A stretch of DNA of 64,000 nucleotides from Litomosoides sigmodontis (GCA_963070105.1 OY718803.1:1985007-2049006); one strand, 5' to 3'; shown: positions 1 through 14,275, counted from the first letter of the stretch. Notes: a model not told the origin generated them from the sequence alone. Program-made: numbers and translations.

Positions 1-8
1 ATTCAAAT

Positions 9-3000
9 TCAGGATAGCATTGATGATGCGTTACGCTGTGCTTGCAGCTGTGCTAATAACATACGCGCAAGTTGAAAACCCGTCGGCGAACCACCGTTAT
101 TTACGCCAGTAGTTGCGGCACTTGCAGCAACAGCGGCAGCTGCTGCTGCCGCAACTGCTGCCGCATCTCCACCACTTGTAAAACATTTGGATGATGCAGC
201 AGCCTCCTCCAACATCCAATTCATTTCCTTTCCAAGCAGATATGCTGACGGACTACTGCCACTACTACTACCTGAAACTGTGAATGTACACGCGTTCTGC
301 TTAATTTAAATAATGTAAAATGAGTTGTGTAAATTTTTGCAATGATTTTCGCACCATCAAACAATTGAAATAACATTTGCAAAACAACGGATGAATTAAT
401 AAATTAGCATAATAGCAAAAGTGGTATTTAGCGGCGGTATGATTTGACGGTAGAAATTTGACGGGAGAATGAAAAAAAAAAAAATTGAATCGATTTAGCA
501 CATTTAGCGCTTCTCTAGCTATCTGCTATTTTAACGGATTTTTCACAATTATGCACGAAGAAAGCATTCATTCAAATTTTAAACAAAGAAAAATCAAGAA
601 AATTACAAGAATGGAAGATGAGAGAATTAATTTCCTTTCGCGCTTGATCATTCGTCTTCTGATGGAAAATAAGACGTCGCAAAGCGAATTTAATGACTTC
701 ATAATAGCAGTTCAAATTGAAATTTATAATTGTGAGAGAAAAAAAAATACTTGTTGAAAATGGAGTTACTGTCGGAGAAGCAACAGCAACAGCAGCAGCA
801 GCAGCAGCAGCATCACTACTAATATTTTGACTTAACAAATGACCAATATCATTCGTCCTTGACCTCTTCACTTTTGGACTATCCTTATTTTCTTGACTTC
901 TAAAACAAATGGTAGGTAATTCTTCACAATTGCTGGAACAGTTGAACGATGGAAGATTCTCAACAGGGTGAACTTGCAGATAATTAATTAGTTTATCACA
1001 AAACTAATAATAATTAGTACAGCCGGCAAAAAAAAGTTGGTGCGCAAAAGTGTCGCAAAAGAAAAGTGATTCATCATGAACTCCCTCACTGCACATGAAT
1101 TTCAATCATGGAACTCTGAACAGAAAAAAAAATCGACAAATAGCCACTACAACGATCAATTCAGCAAAATTAATAAATTCAAATTTATGAAATTGTACCT
1201 TCTTTCGACAAATTTTTCGCTGCATTTCCGAAGTGTTAAATCAAGCGGCGTTTCATCCGTTGTTGTTATAAATTTACTATCATTGATGGACGTAACTGAC
1301 GGTCGTACAACCATTGATACATCTACGCTGCTAGCTGTTGTTGAAGCTGACGTTACAGTTACTTGATGAGCTAAGTGACGCATACCTATAAGTTGGGAGA
1401 AAAAAAGCTACGTTAATTAAATTCTACATCAATTTAATTCTTAATTTTTTTTAAATTTAATTCTTTAATTAATTCACTCTTTAACTTCCATCGCCAACTC
1501 CTCACTTATTCATTTTGAAGCGTTCGGCCATTCAAATCACTCATTCAAATCATCCAACTTCATGTGAAAATTTTATTTGCAAAAGAAAGAAAAAAGCATG
1601 AATTGCGAAATCACTTCGAAATATTTTTTTTTTTTGAATTAATAACCTTTACCTTTTCGAGCTAATTTTTGCTGATAAGCGATTGGACATCCTGATAGAC
1701 TACGATGAGATGTTCGATTACTATTCACATGACCTTTACCCGTACAGCCTGGTGTTGTACAACGCAACACTGTATCTTGTTGTAAAGCTAATACTGAAAA
1801 AAAGACCTTATTTTTCTCAAAATTTCAAACAAAATTTTAGATAAGAATTGAATATTTAATTAAAAAAATTTTTTAAATCATAACTCTTTCCATATATTAA
1901 TTAATTAATTAATTCCTTCTGCTTCTTGTTTTTTTGCTCTCCCTCCCTCACTTCCTCTACTCCCTCCCTCCCACCTGTCGTCAACTGTTTCCTACCTTTC
2001 ATTATAGAATTTGAAAAAAGAAAGAGGAAGCGAGTGAAAAGGTAATAAATTAGTTAAAAATTAAGACATATGGAAAGTACAAATTTGCGATGACAAAAGA
2101 GTAAGAGTGACGGAAGAAAGTAAAAGGCGGCATGATAAAAGCCGATCGAGCGTTACCCACTTTTTTTTCTTTTTTTTTTTGCATACTATATAATCACCGA
2201 AACATCAATTGGATAATCATTCATCATCGCCTCTGAACTCACACTACATTATTGCCTTGATCAATCAAAAATGAAAGTTAATTATACCGTACTCACGACA
2301 TCACATCGTATTAGAAAGAGAAAGAGAGAGACAAAGAGAGAGAGAGAGAGAAAGAAAGAAACAGCTCCTACTTTATCATTAAATAAGGTTAATTATTTCC
2401 TGTAATAATTAGCAATGCTAACTATTTCCTATCTTTCATTTTTTTTCTCGTCTTTGATCAATTTAATTTAATAAGCTTAACAAAAAGAGAGAGACAGTGA
2501 GAGAGAGAGCGATAAAAGTATTACTTTAATATGTATGAGTTTATAAAATGAGAGCTTCAAAATATGCCGATAATCAATTCATTAATTTTATTTTGTTGAA
2601 AATTTCAATAAAGCAATTAAATATAAATGAAAATATCAATGGCTAATCATCAATAGAACAATTTGACAGAATAGACACTTACGGGTCGGACAATAAATTT
2701 CTCTCTCCTCTTTTCCTCTCTCTCTCTCCCGTTCTCTCTTTTTCAATATGGAACAACATATCAATAACATGCGGTATATTACTCTTTGAAAAGATTTATT
2801 GAATTAATGAACGAACGATGAATAAAATTGAAATGAATTTTTGCATACCAAAAAAAGAAAAAACAAACCTATGAAATAAGCTTAGATATTTTTTTTCCCT
2901 CGAACAAACTTTTTTCAAAACATTTTTAAAATAATAAAATTTTTTATTTCACTGCTAAGCAATTGATTGTTTTGAAGAATTCACCTATTAATATGATAAT

Positions 3001-3535
3001 TTAAATTACATTGAATTTTTGGTGAAATTAAAATTCTGGAACGGAGAATGATTCATTCGTTAGAATTACTAAAATAATTTTCAATAAAATAAAATTAAAA
3101 ATTTTAACAATCTTAGAAGACAACTAAAAGACCAATAAATTTTACAATTTTTGAAATAAAAAAGTTCTTTTTCCTTTCAAAAAATTTTTTGAAGGTATCC
3201 TAGGAAGAGCATGAAATTTTAGGAGGAATGTTTGGAGGATAGAAGAAAATTAGAGAGAGAGAGAGAGAGAGAGAAAGAGAGTTTGATGGTTTCACAAAGG
3301 ATATTTGAGATTGGAAAAGAGGATCTTGAACGATCGACCATCTGCTACTCCTGGCGACGATTGATCATGCATAGGATAATCAAGGAAGTGTGTTTCGGCC
3401 TTTTCATGTAAGCGCATTTGCCGATACACAATCTTATATGACGATATCAGGTCAATAGAACCTGCCTAACCTTCAAATCACAGAAATGATAATTAGTTGG
3501 CAAAAAATAAATACGTAGGAAGCGCGGGGAGGCAT

Positions 3536-3580
<45 letters not shown>

Positions 3581-6500
3581 AGGGCGGGAGAGGAGGGAAC
3601 GGAGTTGACGAAGAGCAAGAGAGAGAAGAACAATTCAAACATTTCAAAAGTATTTGTTTGAAATTTCAAAATAAAAATTTTAAGTTTGAAATTTATACAT
3701 TGTTTGAAGAAAAATTCTCATTGCTTTACGATTTGTAATTTGCAAAAATTTTCTTAGTCACTGCTTGTCCTTCATACTTCTCCTTTCCTTTAAATGTAGT
3801 TAATGATTTTTAAATTTCGTACTGTATCACTTTTCATACTGTATTATATCACTGCTGTCTTGTCTTCCTCAACAATTGCGAAAGTGAACTAAGCCTGAGC
3901 AGTAGATGGTGGAAAATTGTAAAATTTTTTAAAAATTCAACAAATACGATGTGAATTCAAAATTCAGAAAAACTAGAAGAGAAGAAATATTAACAGAGCG
4001 ATTAATTCATAATTTCTGCAATAAACTTGCGATTTATATTTCAAATATTGAGGATCATCCCTGCTCCCTTTTTTTCCTTCCTTCTCTCTCTCTCTCTCGC
4101 TCTCTCCCTCTCTTCTCACTCGCCTTAAAAACGAAACAACAACAAAAAAAAATGAAAAATTCTAAATTTTGATTATTTGATGTTATAAGAGTGCTTCTTA
4201 TGCTCTTTCTCTCTTCCTAATAGAAGGTGTAGAAAGAGAGAGAGAGAAAGAGAGCTAAGAACGAAGAAAAAGGGTTTAGTTAAAATATCTCCTCTTCACA
4301 TTTTCATTTTCAAAGTATTGCGAAATGAGATAGATAGATGAATGAATGGCTCACATTGTATGGTCGATTTATCTGGTCGACGTGGGCAACCTGAAAGGCT
4401 TCTGTGATGCGTGTAAAGCCCTGTTTGATGACCTGACCCATCACAACCTGGCGTTGGGCAAGTTAACTTTCCAGCTTCTGCAAAAATTTCCACTTTTTTT
4501 TGGGAAAAAAAAGGACAACAACAAGAACAGCAACAACAACGAAAAGTGGCAAATATGCTAATTAGAGTGCTAAATACATGAAATGCAATTTATAATTTAA
4601 TTTTTAAATTAAGCAATGAAATTTAGCACAGATATTACGCCATCACTTAACTAATTTTTACACTCATTAAATTTTAGGTTACATCCCCAAAATCAAATAT
4701 TACTATTTCTGGTTTTGCATGAATTTAAATGTCCGTAAAGATTTTTCATACTGTTGAAAAATTACACGATTTATGAATTTTCATTATCTTTTAGTGGTAT
4801 TTTGAATTTTAAATTAAAATCTAAAAAATTTGAAATTTTATTTCAAATCCACTACTAAATTACATTACTCCAAAAGCTTAGCTAACATTGGATTAATCCA
4901 AACATATGATTACATTCCGACATACAGCAATGAGAAGAGCGCCTTTTTTAAAAAAAAAAAACATTAGAAGGTAAGAAGCTATCTAATATGAATGGCATTA
5001 ATGAAACTATTTTACTTAGCTAAATGATAATTTTAAAACCAAAAAAAAAACAAAAACATAAAATGCTACAAATAACAACAACAACAACAAGCGCTAGCAA
5101 TAATTTTCTTTTTTTTTTTCTTTCAACAACTATTTCAAATCATTAACTTTTCGCATTACCAAAAAAAAAAAAACATACCATTTCGATGATTCTTTAAACC
5201 AATAGGTAACGATTGAGACAGTGAATATGGTGGTCTTTTTGATGGACTTCGAAATTCACCAGTAGCACCAAGTGATGTTGAAATTGTTGACGTAATGGGT
5301 GATTTGCCGCACGGTGTATGAGATGAGTGCGAATCAACGGAACGTGGTGATTGCGGCGTGCGTGATTCCGGTGTGCTACTACGCTCGGATTGGCACAAAT
5401 TAAGCGTACTGTTATTTCGAGCAGACATAGCTAATGATTCTATGCTAAATGGTAGTAGCGATGGTGGTGGTTGTTGAATTTGGTGTGAAATTGATGAGGA
5501 GGAGGAGGAGGATGATGTTTGATGTTCCGACGATGAAGTAGTATGTTGTGTGAATAATGGATGAGAATGTGAGGTTGACGGTTTACAGATTAGATTATCA
5601 GTGATCGTACTGCTTGTATTTTCATCCAAATCATCTTCATGCTCTTGCTCCTCCTCGGTTAGCTGTTCCACAACATGTACGATATTTTTTACTGAAAAAT
5701 TTTTTCATTCAAATATATATATGTGTGTATTTTTAAATTCAAAAATTTTAAATTTTCATTTAATAATTAAAAATTTTAGCGTATTTCATTGCTTGCTAAT
5801 GTTGCTGCAAAATTTCAAACACATAAATGATTGATGTCTTGCTAAACTTTAATTAACTTAAATTAGTTGAAATTTTGAGAGTTGTAAAAGTGCCTAAGCT
5901 ACGGTAGAAATTAATTGAAAACATTCTTCACATAAATTAAATAATTTAAAATTATTGATATAACTATGTATCGTCAAAAATTAAACGTATTTAAAATAGC
6001 GTAGTGCTCGTTTATTTTTGCCTGCCTTCTCATCTTTTATTATAATAATAGCAATAATCGCTAGTAACATTCGAGTATTAATCGTTTTTTAATGAAAAAA
6101 AATTTTTCTCAATTACAAAAATCGTAATTTTTATTCAAAAAAAAATATATTATAATGTTAGAAAATAATGAGTGAAAATTTTGAGGAGAAAAAAATAAAC
6201 ATTTTCGTAAAATTGCATGAAATCATTTTTCATTTTTGAATGAAATATTTTTGCAAAAACTATCAATCCTACTGAATTTATTATTCATTTCCATTATTAT
6301 CGTTACAAATTATATAATTTGAAATCGTTGATACATTAAAAAAATTAAAATCATTATATTCCATTTTAATAAATTTTTACAGATACGACAAAATAAAAAA
6401 AAATAGTGCTGTTTTGTTCACTTTTAGTCATCGCATCTTTTATCATGATTTAATAATAATTAACAGTTAATTAATAATTAATAATAATAATTAATAGCTA

Positions 6501-9319
6501 ATTAACAATTAATAAATAATTAATAATTAATCATTAATTAATAATTAATAATAATAATAACAAAGAGGAAGAAAAATCACTATCATCTAATAATCTCAAT
6601 TATCATCATTCATTTTCCTCTTCTATTTCCCTAAAATCATCATAACGAATCATAATTTTTTTTTGTTTCGTAGCAATTGTAACGGAGTAATACAATGCGT
6701 CGATAAAATTATAATGATTTTTAAAACAAAGTATAATAAATCAAAGAAAAAAGAAAATTCAAAAACTATCCAATCATTTGAAATGAATGAAATTGATTGA
6801 ATGATAAACGTCACTTACATACACTATCTTACCATATGATTTGCTACAAATGTTAGCATTAAATACTTTCGCTTTTCTTCCCTCTGTCTCTCTCTCTCGC
6901 TTCCTCTCACTCTTCTCCTCACTTTTTCCAATATTATAAAGTTGAAACGAGTGAATAAAATTATTACTTTCAAAAGTACTCATAGAATTACATATGTTTG
7001 AATGTTTCAAATGGAAAGAAATTATTATATCGAATTCGCATTTGCTAATTAAATTGTTGCATTTCGAAATTTTCTATGGATAATTATTATTTTACTATAT
7101 GATGAAAGAGTATTTCATGGAATTAGTTCGTTAACGAAAAACAGCGATTTGCAATAAATAATTTAAGAATAGAAAAAAAAACGTTTTTAAATTTTTTGTT
7201 TAAAAGGTACTTCAAGGTATGAAATTTTATTTTCTCACACATAAACAAAATGTATTTAACTGAAACTCTAAATCATTCAAAAAAAAAAGAGGAAAACTTC
7301 GACCATGCCTAGCTAATAATGATGATATGATAATTAGACGAATAGCCGACAGTGATAAATTGATCTGACAGCAACTAACACTTACAGTACCCAATAACTT
7401 CTTCGACATTGTTTAATTGTAATTATTAGATTAATCGTTGAATTAAAACAGCAATGAAATGAAAGTGGAATGCAAAAAGCAAGTAGATGCAATTGATTAA
7501 ACTTAATCAAATAGCAATACGATCATGCACGCTGCTCCCTCCCTTTGCACAATTTCACTTTCAGATAATTGTAAATGTGGGAAATTTGAAAATTTATCAC
7601 ACAATAGTTAATGCATAGAAATAAGCAGAAAAAAAAAGATTGATAATTTAGTCTGTTCTATGAAGTATAAAATATGTAAATTTTTAACAAACGGAGATCC
7701 ACACGCTCACACTAAATGTTGCAAAAAATACAAGGATCACCATCGTCACGATGATTATCATCATCGTCATTATCAAAAATATATCACTATTACCATTAAT
7801 ATCATCGTCGTCATTATCAGAAATATATCACTATTACCATCATCATCATCATCGTCATTATCAGAAATATCACTATTACCATTATCATCATCACTATTGC
7901 AATCAGCATTATCATTATCACTATCATAAATAAACAGTCTAGGAATAGGAACACGGGTTTGTAAAGGTTCATGAAAATGTCAGTAAAGAGTTATGTCGCT
8001 AAATCAAAGAGACGTATTCAATAAATAATGTTACTAGGGTTGTTGCACCAAATGACTTCACGCTGAGGCTTTAGAGGCCTCAAACCAGGTCACCGTTTCC
8101 AGCACAGCTTCTTCCACTCCATGTGACAAGCAGATAATTTGCATAGAGCGATGAGCAAAACATGCAAAATGACATAAGGATGAACGATTGAGTGAGAAGT
8201 GAAGAGAGAGAGAGGGAGAGAAAGTTCGAAATAAATTAGTATGCAATAATGGGATGTTGCTAGCATGTATGATGGATAATTTGCTAGCAATGGGAAATGG
8301 ACAAGTGAAAAATATTAATTAAAAAAAAATTAAGGAAAACTGAAATGCGTAGATGAATTCAATTTTAGAGAAAGAAAAATGAAACTAATTAAAACATTTA
8401 GCTCATATTTTTCATTCTTGCTTCTTTTTTTTTTCTTCAAGTAACTCGTATAATTTGTTTAGTTCATATAATTTTTTTGCTACTTGTTGTTATCATTACT
8501 ATGGAATTTTTTTTTGTTTCTAATTAAATTAGTTCATTAAAAATTTTCTCAAAACAAAAACAAACAAACAAACACAAAAGTGCTCATTTTGTTAGAAAAT
8601 AAACCAAAAAAGTTTTTCCTTTTTTTTCACAAATAAAAAAAATTTAGGAAATATGAGAGGAAAAAAAATAAGTGTAAAAAATTTAACTGATATAAAAATG
8701 AACAAAAAAAAAAGTTAAGAAAATTTTTACCATCTGGTTTTCGTCGTCGTTTCACATTGCTAATGTATGCATTGGTATTGGTACCACTATGTAGACTATC
8801 ATTATTGCTACAACAATCATTGACCATTACAGGACAATCATTTTGTGACAGTATCTTAATTGGTATCACTGAACTATCACCAACACCATCATCGTCATCA
8901 TCATCATCATCATCATCATCGTCATCACCATCATCATCATTATCATTAGCGTCATCACCACCATCATCATCATCATTATCATCGTGATGTGTTGCTGCTG
9001 CTGCTGCTGCTGCTGAAGATGATGATGATGATCGACGACAGTTCATTGAAGTGATGATTGCTAATTCGTTTGTAGCCGGTTGCTCCATCATGCTCCGGCT
9101 TAAATCATTCTTTTGCACCATCGATGATGACAGTGATGATGACGATGATAATGACGATGATGATGATGATGATGATGATAGTAGTTCCTCCTTCTTCGAT
9201 GAAATTGACGTTGCGTTAGCGTGAAGATTCGTTGTAGCTGATGATGATGATGATGATGATGATGACGTGTGATGTAATTTTGTCATTGTTGCAAACATGA
9301 AATGTGGCGCTGCTGTCAT
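9..9319 (-). CDS. ztf-11: MYT1-family C2HC zinc-finger transcription factor (ZTF-11-like), 7 exons
   Basis: Exons in transcript order: 9319-8731, 5691-5179, 4477-4355, 1793-1653, 1385-1199, 899-751, 271-9 (stop TGA at 11-9). Every junction has GT/AG ends and the phase stays open, giving 654 aa. Residues about 10-190 are Ser-rich with a long Asp run. Two C2HC fingers follow, each on its own exon: C374, C379, H384, C398 ([11 protein letters not shown]...HRSLSGC) and C420, C425, H430, C444 ([11 protein letters not shown]...HRSLSGC). This is the specific finger signature of MYT1/NZF proteins. PLDLT at 502-506 resembles a CtBP-binding motif. The C-terminus (about 535-654) holds Ala runs and an amphipathic stretch. 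Family knowledge: MYT1 proteins repress non-neuronal genes during neuronal differentiation, and C. elegans has one member, ztf-11. The start is the first ATG after an acceptor-like TTTGCAG at 9328-9322; it could be a trans-splice site, or an upstream exon could have been missed. Introns at 1794-4354 and 5692-8730 hold only AT-rich and simple-repeat sequence. Confidence 0.88.
3540..3577. repeat. (GA)n microsatellite
   Basis: An uninterrupted GA run lies in the 2.6-kb intron of the MYT1-family gene. It is strand-asymmetric: purines are on plus, so the transcript carries a CU tract. Confidence 0.9.
7745..7930. repeat. Imperfect ATC/ATT trinucleotide minisatellite
   Basis: Repeats of ATC, ATT and GTC are organised in larger units: the phrase TATCACTATTACCAT recurs about every 60 bp. 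Intronic, no coding evidence. Confidence 0.75.
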
Positions 9320-9924
9320 TCCTGCAAACACTAATAAATTCGTCTTCTTTCAATTATCAATATACCACCATACTGTATTAGTTGTGTGAAATTATAGCAA
9401 AATTAACACATTCATCATAAGCATACTCCTCCTGACAGTGCTTGCTTCCTCACTTCAAACGGCTTTCACCGAGAAGTAAGTATAACAACAAACTATTTTG
9501 CACTAATCATACTAATAACTTCCATCTACTATAAATTATAATTTAATGTAAACTATAAATCAATATTATTTCTTATTATTAAAATTTATTGATCTTAATT
9601 TTAACAGATCAATTTATACATACTGCTAATTAAGCTTGTAGCAAATAGAAGCTATCAGTAATGTATTACGCAAAAAATTTTCACATTTAACATGTATATG
9701 ACACACGCATACACACACGTGTGGAACTAATTATCATACAGTGCTACTTACTGCAGCGCAGCGTATAGACAGAACTGATAGGCACGTAAATGATAAAAAT
9801 TTCATTGAAATGTTAGGCGCAAAAATGCATCATCCATCCTCGCTTCATTAGCGAAGATGCTCTAAACTACTCCTACAAAAGAGGCAAATGCAGCAATTGT
9901 GATGGGAAAACGGAAACAAACAAC

Positions 9925-10135
9925 AGAGCATACACCATTACCATCACCGCCACCACCACCACCATCACCGCCACCGGCACCACCACCACCACTACTACTA
10001 CTACCATCACCTAAAAGCCTACAATTCTCCCAAGCTTTCCTCCTAAATTCACACCAAACAAAACAAAGCCTATCGAAGATGGTACTACCAGTACTAGTAG
10101 TACTACTAGTAGTAGTGGTGGTGGTGGTGGTAGTG
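9925..10135. repeat. CAC/CCA and GTA/GTG trinucleotide cluster
   Basis: A run of CCACCACCACC-type triplets (about 9943-10005) is followed 80 bp later by a GTAGTACTAGTAGTGGTGG tract (about 10083-10135). The two halves are roughly complementary and could pair. Confidence 0.6.
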
Positions 10136-10290
10136 GTAACAGTTGCGCCGATCACATGAAAATAATAATGGTGAGGGAGAAGTAGGGGTAATGAAAAGGG
10201 TAATTGAACACACAAAATGTTACTAAAGCCTCCTCTGCCCGCCCTCTACCCTCCTCTTCCCGCAGATGGTCCATAAAATATGTATGCTAT

Positions 10291-10294
<4 letters not shown>

Positions 10295-10357
<63 letters not shown>
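10295..10357. repeat. (TG)n microsatellite
   Basis: Uninterrupted TG dinucleotides, about 31 units, directly followed by a G-rich tract. Confidence 0.95.
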
Positions 10358-10365
<8 letters not shown>

Positions 10366-10390
10366 CGGAAGAAAGGGAAGGGAGTTGTTG

Positions 10391-10720
10391 GAGGAGGAGG
10401 GGGAGGAGGGGGAGGGGGAGGAGGAGGAAGGGAGAATTCGGGAGATGAAGTATATCATCATCATCATCATCATCATCATCCGTCGTGTCGTCGTCGTAAA
10501 AAGCGGAAAAAGGAGATGCAGCAGCGGAGGAGTAGCAGAGGACAAGGAAGGAAAGGGTGGATGTAAAGTAAGCAAGCTATTTGTGCATTTTCATGCAACA
10601 AAGCTTAAACTGATCCTTTTTCCCTCCGCCCACCTCCTTCTCCTCCTCCTACTTACTTTCCAACTTCCTCTCCTCCCCCTCCCCTCCCCGCCCTCAATCA
10701 CCCCCTCCCCTCATCCTTTG
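10391..10720. repeat. G-rich tract (10391-10432) followed by C-rich tract (10620-10720)
   Basis: Three GGGGG runs (10399-10403, 10408-10412, 10414-10418) and a GGG (10430-10432) meet the usual G-quadruplex spacing on the plus strand. From about 10620 the composition flips to CCCTCC-type runs, so the complementary strand becomes G-rich. An (ATC)n run lies between them at about 10454-10480. Confidence 0.7.
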
Positions 10721-10946
10721 CCAATCTCCCGTACTATCGCGATCATCGTCAACAACAACAACAACAACAGATGATGGGAAGGTGCTTTTGGTAGTTTGAA
10801 GGGGGATGATTTATTTAGTAGCAATTTTTCTTTTGTTTAGAAAAAATAACTTTTTTTTTATTCAAATAGGTATACTTGTTTAATTATTTATTTTACTTGT
10901 TTATTTAATTAATCAATTAATTTATTTACTTGTTTATTTTACTTCT

Positions 10947-11290
<344 letters not shown>

Positions 11291-11743
11291 TCGATGAGAT
11301 ATTATCATTCGACATCCTTTTTTCTTTTTTAATTCATTCATAACCTCTAACTAGTATTACAATAGTCCTTTTGTTTTTTTTCTTAATCCTTAAATTTTCG
11401 CACTTTTATAATCGTTCTTTCTCGCTTTTCTTCTTTCGCTCTCTCTTTTCCATAACGTTCTTGACAAACTACATTTCACTCTAACACTTTGTTAACTTTT
11501 TCATTCATTTGTATGTCCTCAAATTTGATGCTGTCTGTTGCACATTTCCATTGCTTTTCTTTTCATCTCTCCCTCTCTTCCTGCCTTCCCTCCTCTATCA
11601 CTCTCCCTCTGTCTCTCTCTCTCTCTTGCCTTCTACACTTTCATCTTTTCACTTTAGATGAGATTATAAGTCTAACTCTTCCACGAAGTAGCAAACTACG
11701 GTAGCTACCACCTGCACTTCTTTCAGCAAACCTTTTTTTTGCT

Positions 11744-11889
11744 CACCCACTCATTCATTCATCTTTCATCCGCTTGTTCCTACACATTTCACGTGCGTAC
11801 ACGTACATTTAGTACTTTCACCCACTCATTCATTCATCTTTCATCCGCCTGTTCCTACACATTTCACGTGCGTACACGTACATTTAGTA
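11744..11889. repeat. 75-bp tandem duplication
   Basis: Two nearly identical copies (11744-11818 and 11819-11889). Each contains TTCACGTGCGTACACGTAC, so the locus carries two E-box CACGTG sites 75 bp apart. The visible difference is T versus C in CCGCTTG/CCGCCTG. Confidence 0.9.
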
Positions 11890-13600
11890 TTTTTTTTTAA
11901 ATTTTTATCAAATCATTTTGTACTAATAATCTTGCATAGAATGGGAAGGAAAAAAAAAGCACAAAGAGAATACCGTTTGTTAAATGTAAATAAATAAAAC
12001 TTTTGTAATTTTTGCTAACACATGGTTCATTTATTAAAACAATTCTTGGCCCTAAACTAAAGTATTACACTTACGTCACGGCCAACTGTTATTCTCATTT
12101 CTCTCACAATTGGGGGAGAGGGGGGCGGAGGGGAGGGGGTAATTTGTATGAAATTATAGTTATTAATCATTGACATGAAATATTATGGCAAAAAAAAAAT
12201 GTTTGTACGATTTATGAACGAAATAGGAAACAGCAAGTTACAACAATCAAAATATTTAATTAGAAAAATTATTAATTAAATTATTTCACTGTGAATTCAT
12301 CTGAAAAATTGCAGAACAAAAAGACAAATTTAAATTGATGAACAGACTGCTCGTTTTTTTTCATAATTCCTTCTGAATATGAAATTTCTCCTGAAATTCC
12401 GCCTCCCCCGTCCTCCACCTCCACCTCCACCTCTCTTCATCTATTTCATAAATTTCGTTTAGTTGCTTTTTTTCCCTTTCGCTTCCTCCTAGTTGACTTA
12501 TTTGTTAGTCGAAGAGAAGTGCTGTAATGCATGCATTTAAATGATTTCTTAAAAAGGTATGAATAAGTTGCACCAAATGCTACTTCACTCAATCCGACGC
12601 ACACATAGCTGACAATTAATTAATTGTTAAACTTCAATTCTTTCCGCTAGCAACTCCTATCAATGTTTTTAAATTTCAAGACAGTAATAAAAAAGCACCA
12701 CATTTGTGAAGATCAAAAAATTTACTATTTTTGCAAATATTTAAATAATCATAAAAGTGAAACTGGCTAATTTAGTAATCTTATAATTAGTAATAATGAA
12801 CGAAATTTTGTGGCATTGCCACCACCGTACTTTAGTGATGAGTAGAAAAATTGAAAATTTAGGAAATTTTTTCGTTTTAAAATTAACAAGAAAAAAAATG
12901 GAAAAACAAGTCAAAGGAGAAATATTCAATAAAAAATTATGCCTAAAAATAAGTAAATAATTCAGGAAAATAGACGGAAATTGAGGTGTTAGTTTTTTAT
13001 TGGTTATTTAAATAAACAAATAGGCTTTTCCATTCCTTTTTTTTTGAAAAAAAAAATGAAATATTAAGCAAGCCATACATATTTAGTTGCTTAGCAGCGG
13101 CAATTGCAACAACAGTGTTACTTAAATCTTAAATTTCACCGATTTCTTCTTTTTTTTTTGTAGCAATAAGTTATACTATGAATTTTTGAGGAAAAAAAAG
13201 GAAGCAAAATTGGAGGAACTAAATTATGAATGAAAAAAAAAATTTTTTTTTTGCCTGCTTTCTTGTTAAAATGAACAAAATAATGAATGGAATATAATGA
13301 TTTTGGGAAAAGAATTGAAATGGAAATTGATTTAAGAAAAAAAAAGAGTGAATTTTTTTTGAGAGAGGGAATGAAAATTGATGCTGTAAAGAGTGATTTT
13401 TCTTAAGAATAGAAATTAATTTAAAAGGGGTGAATTTTTGCAGTACTAATGATAGCAGCTGGTGAACGTCATCATCATCAAACTGTGGTCATTCATTCAT
13501 CGTACAGATAGATGATGATGATGATCGTTGTTAGCAATGAAGATGGACTTAAGAAGGATTGTTGCTTAAAGATATTCCATCCTCTCGCCTCTTGGCATTC

Positions 13601-13602
<2 letters not shown>

Positions 13603-13642
<40 letters not shown>
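13603..13642. repeat. (CT)n microsatellite
   Basis: About 20 CT units without interruption. Confidence 0.9.
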
Positions 13643-13645
<3 letters not shown>

Positions 13646-13884
13646 GTATGAGTGAGTTTGAGCAGATGTTCCAAAGATGGGAAAAGATTTTTGGAGGACG
13701 TGTTCGTGTTCATGTGACATTCATTCATTCCAACTTCTTTTCATTTCCTCCTCTTCCTCATCAACTACCATTTCTATTTACCTAATGCTAATCTTTCCTC
13801 TCCTTTTTTTTTTTACCGTTTTTACACGAATAATTTAATTTTAATCATCCCTTGTCCAACATTATATGTTACTGAACGTCAGGT

Positions 13885-14275
<391 letters not shown>

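Larger units (their letters stand above)
272..8730 (-). other. Introns of the MYT1-family gene
   Basis: Six introns separate the seven exons; the two largest are 1794-4354 and 5692-8730. They contain AG/CT dinucleotide tracts (around 2310-2355, 3250-3280, 3540-3577), TTAA-rich DNA (6440-6560) and an imperfect ATC/ATT array at 7740-7930. I find no further C2HC finger or other convincing exon in them. All exon boundaries were set by phase as well as by GT/AG. Confidence 0.6.
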
